A DNA stretch of 64,000 bases from Hydractinia symbiolongicarpus (Eukaryota; Cnidaria; Hydrozoa; Anthoathecata; Hydractiniidae): assembly GCF_029227915.1 (NCBI RefSeq), contig NC_079887.1, positions 14,942,001 to 15,006,000 of the forward strand. The letters run 5' to 3'. Positions 42,801-54,800 of the stretch are shown one piece after another. The notes beneath the pieces are model-generated. The model ran no database searches. It was not told the origin of the DNA and saw only the letters and a list, made by a program, of their open reading frames with translations. How positions within the stretch are numbered: position 1 is the first letter of the stretch; every line of letters begins with the position of its first letter. The translations under genes were made by a program, and so were the position numbers.

Positions 42801-45800
42801 AATATTTCATTTTTTAACGAATCACTTTGACATTCTTAAATGGAATGCTGATAGGTTTTTATGTATAATGTAAAATTAAAATTGGTTTGTGAATTACTTG
42901 GAATAATAAATATTTTGAGATAGTGTAAGGTGGACAAATTTTGCATATAAAAGCATTGTTGGCATTAAAATCGACAAAACCGGAAAAAACTTATCCTCAC
43001 ACTTAATTTTCACTATAAACAATCGAAAACCTGTAGTTGGTGCTGATTTTAATCTGTTTGTGCATCCTGAGTGTTAAACTTTGATCAGTTTGGTTTGTTT
43101 TAGAAAAAGTTAAACTGCAGTATTCAAATCAACACACATGTATATAACAAAGGAAATATTAAACAATTGATGACTATTGTTTTTTATAGAGGATCCTTGT
43201 TCTTGTGGCACTGGATGTTGATGCGCTATGTGCTTGCAAGATTGTTAAAGTAACTAAGATTAGTTTTATTATAATATTCACTAGTTTATTTTGCATTCTT
43301 CCTGTTTTTCTATTTTTTATTATTCTAATCTATTGTCCGATTATACATTTTTGTTTTAGTTACTTTTTAAGCAGGACAATATTCAATACACAATCATTCC
43401 TGTATCGGGTGTTTCTGATTTAAAATCGTCTTATGATGAACATAGAGAGCAGGTAAGTTAGTTAAGGGTTTACTTCATAAATACAATTCCTCAGGTCAAA
43501 TTTTTTAGAGAAATGCTTATTCTGGTTCATTAAAGGTTTACAGAGTCTTTTTAGAGGGACCATTTCACTTTAATCCATAGTTCATAATTTAGCCACTTTA
43601 TTTTTTTATTATTTAATCTTCATTTTTGCTATATGTTTTGTAAACCCTTTAAATAAAACCATATCTTGTAGTATTTGTAGACCTTCGTAAAATAGCATTT
43701 TGTGCATAGAAGGTTTTGTGCGCAATATGTGAGTTAACGTGCATGCTAACTCATTTATGCAGGCAAATGTTACACGTAATTACAACTAATCAATTTAATT
43801 CTTATTGTTTTTTCTTAACATTCTTATGCAACCATACCTTGGATTTATTATGTAACTTATTATTTGCAAAATAAGCAGAATAAAAGATGTTCTCTTCACA
43901 CAAGCTCGATATTAACACCAAATATTTGGCTTTTAATAATTGCATTTAATATTTAATGTTGGAGGGGACGTGCACCTTATTTTGTGTACACTATAAGATT
44001 GCCACATGCACACTTACACACTGTACGTTATTCACAAAGCCAATTATGTTAACACTATTATCTCATTAGTTTGCAATGGTAAGTCATAATGCAATGTAAA
44101 AAATCTAAACTTGTATACATTGTCTTGAAATGTTTCATTTATAGATCAAACATTTTTTGTTGTTAAATTGTGGTGGAAATATTGATCTTGATATTCTTGA
44201 ACCCGATGATGACACTACATTTTATATTGTTGATAGGTTTGTTAAATGCTGTTGATCTATTTATATTAAGAAGTGACACAAAAAATTGCTTTAAAGTTTT
44301 TTTTATTTTACCTAACTTCGTATTTCTAAAACATAATTATTTGAGGAAACAATTTTTTTTGTAAATTTGTAAGATCATACCGGAAGAGAAAATCTTTTAA
44401 TGCCTATTCTGATGTCAGTGTTTGCGATGCAATGATTTGTACTACTTTCTTTTGAATTTTAGTCACAGGCCATTGGATTTGAACAATGTCTTTAAAGAAC
44501 AAGTGAAGATATTAATAAAAGAAGGAGACAGTAGCATTGATGAAATTCCTGAGCCAGAAAAAGTTATTGAATATGTAAGAATACTATTTCTAACTAGATG
44601 TGTATTATAAAGAAATTCTCTTTTAAAAATTTTCTCTATTTTTTACGTAAATTTTATAGATGTTATAGTAGTAGATGCGTCTAAATGTTCTATGCTCTTT
44701 AAACGATTCATTCTGTTTCAAAAAAAATTCAATGAACTTATATAAGGCTAACAATTTGACCTACAAAGATATGATGATCATAATTTATGTATACAACTGG
44801 ACACATTTTGCAATTTAACAATTACTTGTTGATGTATTTTGAAGGAAGGGGATGATGAAGAGGAGGATGAAGATAATGAAGACTCAGATGATCCTGACCA
44901 ACCATCATCAAAACGGCAAAGAACAGGAGAAGATGTAAGCTTGTTGTCCATTAAATTCTCTGTTATACTTATGTGAACTATTAATTTACTTATCTATTTA
45001 AATGAATTTTAAAATTCATAAACAAGAAAGGAAAATGAAAAAAATGCATGTTTAAAGCTGTAGGTTTTAAACTTATCATCTATTTTTGCCAATTGTTTTC
45101 ACATATTCACTTTTTTCTAAAATTTTAGTGCATCAGTAATATAAACTTTTAGTCCTTGTGATCTGATCAAAAAACAAATTAATCTTTGAAACGTTTGTCA
45201 TACAAATTTTCAACACTTTCCCAAGGAGTACACATAGCCCTTAGAAACACACATATAGAAGGCAAAAAGCACAGTCACTAGGGTTTTTAATGAAAAAAAA
45301 CTGCTCACATACATTTAAACAAAGCACTATTAAATGTTTGTTGTAACATACTGTTAGTATGTTTAGAAGTTTGTAATCTCTCATTTCCCACCTAATACTG
45401 TAGTGACCAACTGATATTAGATTTCATCATTTAAGTAACATAATTTTAGTTATCATATTTGGAGAAAAAAGTCAAAAAGAAGAAATGGGCTGCAGAGCGG
45501 TATGTTTCTTCTTGTGCAGTTTAAAAATTGAGAAAAGAAATACACATGTTGCGATTAGTATTTGTCCTTGTTTGCTAAACTCAAGCCTGATGTTTGTTTT
45601 TTTAAATCCACAGGGATCGAATACTGGATGAATATTACGAATGTTCATATTATGGAAACAGTGTAAGTATAGTTTACTTCACAATGGTGTGTGCTTTGTG
45701 TTTTCTTAAACATTATTTCATTCTAATTTTGTTTTCTTTTTTTAACATTTTAGCTAAAATTGGCAAATATTTTTAGTACTTTACAATGCTTTGCCGTAAT

Positions 45801-48800
45801 CTTATTACATTATAGAGGCAAACATTTACATTGATGTGAAATTAACATTTTATTTGTTTTTAGAATTGTTTTATTGCTATCTTTTTTTGCGTATAGGTTG
45901 CAACAGTGTTGTATGATCTTGCGTGGAAATTAACAAAAGATAGTAATGACCTGCTATGGTATTCTTTTTGTCTTTACGAAATTATCAACAATGTTTGTAT
46001 CAATATGTGTCCATACTTTGGTTGGTTTTTCCTCAAAAAATTATTTTTTAATTCATCAGAATTTAGAATGTCTGCCAGGCCTTGAAAGCGTTAAAATCAG
46101 AGTGGCCCTGAAAATCCATTGATTTCCTAAAAAAAGTTAGAATATAATACTTACCCAATCTTCTATCCAGTTATGTTAATTATCTTGCAGTAATCGATTG
46201 TATTTTTTTAAATACTTTAATTCTAGTAATTTTCGATGCTGTTATTGGGTCTTTTTACATTCACTTTAATAGTGGGCACATATTTTCTTTTTGTCTAATA
46301 ACAGAATTAAAATATGGCAAAAAAATATTGCAAAAACCTTGAAAAAATATTCAAGAAAAATAGGGGAAAGAACATTAAAAAGTATTGAAAAGGTATTCAG
46401 CAAACACCCAGCATTTCCTTATGCTTAACATTAAGCAAAAAAAACAATCGCTGTTTATGGTGCCTCATTTTTGTGTGAAATTCTCTGTGTAAGTACCTTA
46501 AAACCCTTTTAATTCTTACATTCTTATTTAGCTAAATTCAATTAAATATTTCCCCATAAAATTTAGGTTTTCTTTTGCATTAATATATCTCATTTTCTTG
46601 TTTCCTCAAAAACTTTGTTTTATTCATTGTGATTGAGTTCAAAAACAAAACTGCTGTTGTAGCAAGTTTAACAGTGGTTAATCACTTTAAAGGGATCCCG
46701 AGGTGTCTACACAAGTAATGCTTATGCAACTCAAAACATTCAAAGAAATATAGTAGAGAAAGTCTTTTTAGCCAAATCAATATTATGTAGAAGATATATC
46801 CATGTTTACCTCGTAAAAACAGCAGCGCTCGCCTCCATTTTGTTGTGATTATATTTCGGTAAAATTCAACTCTAGCGTCCAGTCTTTTTTCCATGGGTCA
46901 AAGTTGTGACGCGCCAGTTCAGTATCAAAAGCGCGCGAAATACATAATACACAAGAAAATCGTTTCGTTAATGCAGCAAAATGTCTGTAAATCCTTACCA
47001 GTTTGAACCACAAAAAAAGGTTGTTAACAATTCCAACAATGATAGCAATGATAGTTGGGAAGATGTTCCCGACTGTCCAGAAGAAGTTAGAGAGCAAGAG
47101 CCTCGTATCAATCGCCTAGACGTCGAACCATCCTCATGGTGTAAATGTTCGTTTTGCTGTACGATGCCTGTGAGTCGTGAATGTTTATGCTGCACAGAAA
47201 TCGACGAAATAAAGTTGAGATATATTTCTGGTGGTATGATTCTGTATAATTGATTAGTGTGCATATTTTGTTGAATGAATAACTAAGAAATTTTTATATG
47301 CTCGATCCCAGGACCTGTATGAGACAGGCCTCTAGATCTAGTTTGTAAATTTTCCCAATTTGTTTTTTTTCTAGATTATACATGCGTAACTCAGCATGAA
47401 AGTTTCGATGCTGTGTGTTTAAATCCACATGTTTTATGGACCGCTATGGTTAGTTTGAATGACAGGGAAGGTGCATGGCTACCTTGCATAGACAATATAC
47501 CGAATCGGTAAAAATATATATTATTCTCAAACATAGATCTCATACAAAATGTTTCTCAACACGCTCAACAAAATACAAAACAACAAAATAACTCTATTTA
47601 TATCTCAAAAAACTATACTCAACTTATGTACATGCAAAAATATACATTTAATGAACCTCATCCCCAGGCCTTTTTCTCGTTTTAGGACTTATCGCTACGC
47701 AGCGTATCGACAGTTTTCTTGGTTTGTTTATACAAAACTTGGAAGACATGTTCGTAGAATCATTCCCGCTTGTGTGGTTTCAAAAATTAGAAAAAAATTT
47801 CCAGAAGAAAATGGAATTTATGTGAATTTCGATGGCGACGATGAGGGAGCAGACGGGATGTCTGAAATTATCCAGGCGTGGGAGTACATGACGAGCGAAG
47901 AACAGAACAGATAGAGCCCTTAACACAAACGCCTATTCGACTGAATTTGTGAACTTAGAACCCAGGACGTTTTTCAAATTTGATAGAATTAAATCGCTTC
48001 CCCCAAAACCTTTTCTAAATTACATGTATATATCATGTTTTAAATCTCGCCATTTTCGTTTTCTTCTCAATTATTTCATCTCGGCTTGCTCTTTCTTTTG
48101 GTGCCATGATTCGCTTTCTCGACCTGTGTTTTTCACGTTTCGCCGCTCGTTTGTATGCACCTATCATCATGACCTTCAAGTATTCATAATTTTTTTTCTC
48201 AAATACTGTTCTAGCGATTAACTTCTTCGTTGGTTTGCGCCAAGCAATTTTGAAGCGTGGTTTCCCAAGCTGTTCACCAGATTGAATAATTGCTTGAGTT
48301 CGCTGGCAGTTGAAGTTATTATCCAAAGCAGCCAGATAAGCACCCATGACCATATGATCGTGCTGAAAATGGTACTGCTTAGGAATATACTTCAACAAAA
48401 GGTTGTTAAAAACTTCCACATTCGTTGTGTGCACGACATCCGTTAAATACTTCAAGTCATTTTTGAAGGACTTGTCTCTGACCATTGAAACTAAATATTG
48501 ATGAGCTGGTGAACCCTCTAACAACCAGTTCTTACTTTTTTGTTCTTCTTTCGTAAGTGGTTCATGTTCACACCTTTTAAATTTTTTACATCCCGGCCAT
48601 TCATGTTTGTTGATAGTGTGATAGATGATTGACTGAAATTTTTCATAGATAAGGTCAGCATCGCCATTGGCAGTTGTAACGCTCCACCAGAAGTGGTTCA
48701 CTATTGAAGGTACCCACTCTAACAAACTTTCATGACTTTTCTTTTTTGCAATTTTATTGATTTTTTTATTTATATTTTTGGCAACGTGCCATGGATCAAA

Positions 48801-51800
48801 TTGATGTTTGATTGTGTTGAACTCAGGGTTCACTCGCATTAGTTTGCGTATTTGTGTGTGTTTATCTGTGGCCACAACATCCACGTGAACATCATTATTT
48901 TGCAGCTGTCGTAAAATACGAACAAACCCTTCTTTTTCCATGGCGTTTGAATTCTTTACTTCTGTTACAGGTACCACAACAGTGTCAATAACTTTCCCGG
49001 TAAGTGTTTCCATGAACGTATAATTGCAGTACTTTGCAGAATGGCCAGGGCTATCGCATCTTCCGTCACCAACGAGAACAACGACATCACGCGATTTCAA
49101 CAATTCCACCATACGTTTACGTTCGACATTCCACTTTTGTCTAACTACGGGAAAGATGAAATCACGTCGAATCTGATAATACACACTGTCAGATATGAAT
49201 TTCAAATTAATCAACCATGCAAACCTCGAAATTTTTGCAAACGGTACCCCTGAAAAAGCGATTGATGTTGAAATAAATAAATTTCCCAATCCGTTTAGTG
49301 AGCCGACCATTGGTTGACTTTTCCATTCGATATTGCATTCATTGAAGCAATTAATTTTTAAATGCAATTGGGAACCGGTATTCATAACTTCTCTGATTTC
49401 AGATTGATCAACAGGCCCACCACACCTTGGACACCGACCGAGCAATTCAAATAACTTACTCTCGTAAACTAGAAATACACGTTCATTTCTAATTTTCTCC
49501 TTCCAACTGACACACTCATTCTGCGAAAGATCAGATTCTGTTGCATTCTCATTCTGTGAAGGAACATAATCACTATCAGCAGCGTCTTCACCACAATCGT
49601 CACTCGAACTTTCTGATTTATCATCCAATTCCAATTCATTATTTACAACCTCCAATTCATTATTTACAACCTCCAATTCATTATTTACACCATCCAATTT
49701 ATTATTTACACCATCCAATTTATTATTTACAATTTCAACAGCAGCACTAATGACATCCTCCGCTTCATCTAAACCACTACTCTGAACACCCAAATTGTTA
49801 CAAAAATTGTCAGCCACCACAGTCTCTAACACGTCAGTCGACACACTCTCACGATTCTGACAAACAATTTTTACGCCATCACTTTCTAAAATACCTTTCT
49901 TGGGTATTGGAAATTGTACACCTTTCGATGGATTGTTCTTTTTGAACGTTTTTGTTTGGCACCTAACACTTCTGAAGTGTCTCATCCTCGTGAGGGTAGA
50001 CGCATCTCGATAATACGTCGGTTCTGTTTGCACACTGACTGTGTTGTAAGTGATGTCTGTTTGAGTTGACATATTTCTAGAACCTTGAACATCAGAATCA
50101 GCAGGCGAGAGGCTTCCAAGACTGTCAAAATCATCAACTGGAATTGTATAAGAGTCTTCTCTATAATAATAGCCGTCGTCTGTCTGTCTCTGCGCAACAT
50201 GGCAGAGCAAGTAGCGAGACCCGCCGAAAATCCCTGCGGCCCTGCAGCTTTATTTCGAATCCCCGGCAGACCCCGTTTTTTTACCGGCCTTGCTTTGCCG
50301 CTCATTGTAATAAACCAATCACGAGGCTCCATTTTCACTAATGACCAATCCAAGTGCTTCGCGGCCTCAACATGCCGACGGGAGGAAACATGCTACCCCT
50401 ACGAAGGCCATTTTGGTTTGGAAGTGATGGTGTGAAGTTTGTAGGTTTCCTTTCAATCCTCCTTATTTCTTCTGAGTACTTTTTATCCTATAGGATTATT
50501 TAGTTTGTTTTCACATGTTAGGTGAATATTTCATCACGTTTTCTAGCTACGTATAAATCTTAAACAAACCAATTTTAAGTTTTTGGCTAGCTACAAAACG
50601 TACATTTTGAGGCAGCTAGCTATAGCTATCTTATAGCTATCTATTTATTCCTATTCTTTTAAAGTTTTTATTCAGTTTGGTATATTGTTCTTTATTTTTA
50701 TGTAGAAGTTGGGTCTACCTATCTAGCTCCTTTTAGCTCTACCTCTGGCTAAAAAGTGAAAGTAGCTAAATGCAGTTATAGGCAGCTACCAATTTTATTA
50801 CTGTTATGAAAGCTTATGCTGAAAAATAAAATTGCTGAGTATATATTTTTTTCACTGAACTTGATAACGACAGGCGGTTTCCTGATTTTTTTTAAACTGA
50901 AGTCGCGATAAAGTTTTTTTAAAAATGGTGTTATGCCTATACTCATGTGCGACAGAGTCTAGATGTACTAACGCTTAGTCCGGTGGTAACAACGGGCTGT
51001 TTCCTGTGTTTCTGTTTAACCGAAGTTGTGATAACGTTTTTTACAGAAAAAAAGTACACACTGTTTACCTATACTAAGCGCTCAGCTTAACATTTTTTTG
51101 AACTTTTCCCGGGAACATTCCCTGAAAAATAAAGAAGGTTGGCCAGCTGCTTTCGCTATGACGGGGTAACATTGAATTGTAATCTGGGTTTTTATTTTAC
51201 CTAAGTTGTCGAAAGTTATTTTTTGAATAGTATATTACACCGGAAACACCATAAAGTTGTGTGCACTTCACTTGATTTTCTACACACTATATGGCTGTAC
51301 TAAAGCGCTTTACCTGAATGTGTGGCACAGTTGACGGTTCTTATTAATCACTCAATTTGGTGTTTAACGCTGGGTAACACAGCTACTTGTGGCTTAACCC
51401 GCCGTTTCAACAGAGTGTATCCTGTGTTTTGTAAACCAAAGCTTCAATAGTTTTTTTGAATAGGGTCTTAAGCCTAAACGCATGTTTCGCACGATTTATC
51501 TGTACTAAGTGCTCAGTCCAGTGTCACAATTAATTTGTTAACCTTTACTGAAACTTATTTCGCAAAATAAAATAAAATTGACCAATTGTTTTTCCTATGA
51601 CGGGGTAACAAATGGTTGTAAATTGTGTTTTTATTTTGGCTAAAGTTACAGTAGAGTTATATTTTCAAAAATACACTACAGCCGAAACACTATAGTGTTG
51701 TGTGCGCTTTACTCGATTAAGGACATACTGCGTACCTGTACTAAAGCGCTCCACCTGACCGTGTAGTACAGATTACGGCTCTTATTAAGCGCTCCACATA

Positions 51801-54800
51801 GTGTTCAATGGCGGGTCACACCTTGACTTGTGGCTTACCCCGGCGTTTCGACGCCGGGTTTCCCGGCTAGTGTTTTTCTAATAAGTCTGAGACAATCTGA
51901 AATTAAAAGAAAATCAAATGATAAGGCCTGGGTACTAAGGTATATTATATTATATATGTCACACCTTTTTATAACACAAAATGTATATGATTGGAAGGAA
52001 GATAAATAAATTTACGTATCTATATTTATCATTTTTCTCAAGAAGTTTCATATTTGATATCTCGTAATTATAAGCTGAAGACTGGTCACCAAGTTGTTAT
52101 TGCAAATCACAATACCTCAGCTTGTTCTTTGACTTTCAATCTTTTTGTGGATGATGCTCTCTCAGGTGTTGGCTCAATATGAGGGAATAAGGTGGGTATT
52201 GCCCCTGGCACCAGCTTCCGAATCATTTTTTTATTTTTATTTGCTGCATACTTTTGTTGCATATCAAAAGATTTGTCGAAACAGTCTTCGGTGAAATGGG
52301 TTGAACACAAGTACCGATATTTTGGCAGTGAGGTCCGTTTGACTTTGGCAATCCATGTTTTATTTAATTCTGGATCCTTTGGAAATTTATGATACGATAC
52401 ATTATCATTTAAATTAGATTGATTGTGACATTTATAAGCACAACAGTGCGGCATGTTTACACGTCCTCACAGCATGCGCACCACGTGAAAAAGACCGCGA
52501 AACAAATCTGAGATGAGCATATTTTTCAGAATGAGTTTCGTGGTCGTACACATGATCATAAAAGACATTTTATACAGAGAATGTTGCATCAACTTAGGAA
52601 GACGAATGCAGTGAAGCCAGAGGGATTGTTTATAGGCTAACAGCAATTTTTTCACGCTACGCAACTGTGACGTCATAATAACTAATTTGTGGTTTTGAGT
52701 AATGAAAATAAGTTCTTCACTATTTCGAAAAGAAGTTGGACAAGAAGCAATGGCGGACAGAGCGGGAAGGAAGTAAGCGAGCGAAGCACAAACTTTTGAT
52801 TAACGTTATTTGTTGAATCGATGAGTTTGAACAAAATAAATAACAAAGGTATGAATAAAATCATGTACATTTTCATATAAACCAAACTTGTGTAGACACC
52901 TCGGGATCCCTTTAACTTATTCACACTTTAGTGTTTGCTGAGTAGTCTTAATTCGAGAAATAATCTTGTTTAACACAGGAGTGGTAGCAATTGTTACACA
53001 GTATACTTTAATGCCTAGAATGTTGTTTTTAAAATAAAAGCCTTTAATATATTGTTTTACAATTTTTTTTAAATGTCTGCTACTTATTATTTAAATTTTC
53101 GTGTGTGCTCTGTTCCAATCAATCATCAGAGATGAGCTTGTCAAAGTCTAATCCTTCTAAAAATTACAGACTGCCTTTTTAAAGGAACAAGAAAACCCCG
53201 GTGATTTTAATCATCATTAAATAAAAATCTTTTGAATATTTTCATTCCAATATAAAAAAGATAAGTAGCTGTGAAAAAAGAACAACCATTACTTAAATCT
53301 ACATAAAAATTTTTATTAAAAGAGCCTGTTCTAAAAATGTTCAAATTGATAAATTGCAAAAAGAAATAATTTTTTTTATTATTATTTATTTTTATTTTAT
53401 TTTTTGGCCTAATAAAATTATTTTTTAGAAAAAATGTTTTGATAATTCCAAAAATATTTAAATACCCTTCTCATTTATTCTGTTTGGATATATTTAAGTG
53501 TTAATAAGTAAACTTGCAAGTATATGTGGCAGATCATAAGCACTATCTCATGTTATATTTTTGAGTACACATGCATTGATATGTGTCCATTGAACAAGCG
53601 TTAACTTAGTAATTATATGTACAATTTATTGTTTGTATTATAACAATGCGACTTATGTTTCTTTAGCTATAAACACACCATTTTTGTTTCACTTTAAGTC
53701 TAAAATCAAAAGGCTTTCAATTATTGACAACACTTATGCAGATCCTTTATTTAACCCATCTTTTCAGTAGAAAGCTTGGTGCCTTAAGCATTTATATGTC
53801 ACCTATATATCACCTCATTTAGCACCAAAAATATTTTATTTTGTGTCATTTTTCTCAGTTGATTTTTCTCGAAAAATTATTTTTTTGGTCATTCGAAATT
53901 AGAACACTAAATTTCCCAAGATTTAATACATAAATCTCCTCTATATATATATAATATATGATTTTTTTGTTTACAATGACAGGCTTTCCATTGTTGGGTT
54001 AACAGAACAGTATTTGATGTCAAAGATTGACAGGTTTGTCTGCCTAACTTCATATAACAGTTTTCTTAGTAATCATCAGATCATTGGTGAAGCACTCTGT
54101 ACAACCGTCACTATTTTACAAATAACATTACTGATCTTTCTTTTTTAGAGAAAGATACTTTGAGGAATACACAAGTCTGCGTGATCACGTACTTCGACAT
54201 AATATTACAGATGAGGAACATGCACAATCAATTGACTGTGTAAAAATATCGTTCGAAAATGAGTATCCCTTTCTACATGTTTTGTTTAAGCAGCTTTTCA
54301 CATCTTGCTTTACATGCTTATTAGTTCTTGTTTCATCTTCTCATATTAACAAATTTTATTCTTAACACTTTAACAGGCTACGTTTAGATTTATATCGTCA
54401 CTGGTCTTTGTTTCAAAGTTTTATGAATTCACAGTACACATCTTGTGGGTATGTATTAAAGTGCTTTAACTTTCGTACTGCTAAAAAGTATTTCTCGTAT
54501 AATTCTAGAAGCTTAATTTGTTTCCCAAACTACTTTTTGTGTGAATTTTTGTGTATCAAGTGTCTCTGTTTTAAAGTCTCTTTTTCTGTTAGATTTCGAC
54601 TATTTACAATGAAAGGAAAAAAACGCCTGCATGAATTGTTTGCTGATATGGGGTGAGTTATAACCAGTTTACTAAATACACATACATACTACCATCATGG
54701 ACGAAATTAATGAAACAAAGAAACAGTTTTTTCCTCAGTTTTAAACACCGACAAAAGGATGAAATGCTCACTACTCCGCTTTCATCAGGCTAAAAGTCAA

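Larger units (their letters stand above)
46691..52911. mobile_element. Kolobok-type DNA transposon, apparently intact
   Basis: Terminal inverted repeats of 26 bp are identical at both ends (starting AGGGATCCCGAGGTGTCTAC) and flanked by TTAA on each side (46687-46690, 52912-52915). TTAA target duplication plus a THAP-domain transposase is the Kolobok signature. The 6221-bp element sits inside CDC45 intron 9 and holds two convergent genes: a P2X7-ballast protein on plus (46981-47914) and the THAP transposase on minus (52454-48033). Identical TIRs and uninterrupted ORFs point to recent insertion. The transposase intron region (50190-52115) contains degenerate tandem repeats and a dispersed repeat, probably nested or structural. 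Removal would restore a CDC45 intron of about 1.8 kb. Confidence 0.93.

Noticed and set aside
46979-47914. A P2X-type ion channel
   Set aside because: Only the cytoplasmic ballast-like domain is present; there are no transmembrane helices or extracellular ligand-binding domain in or around the gene.
49041-49253. Plus-strand ORFs opposite the transposase (also 49541-49750 and 50085-50435)
   Set aside because: Shadows of the minus-strand transposase coding frame with no independent support.
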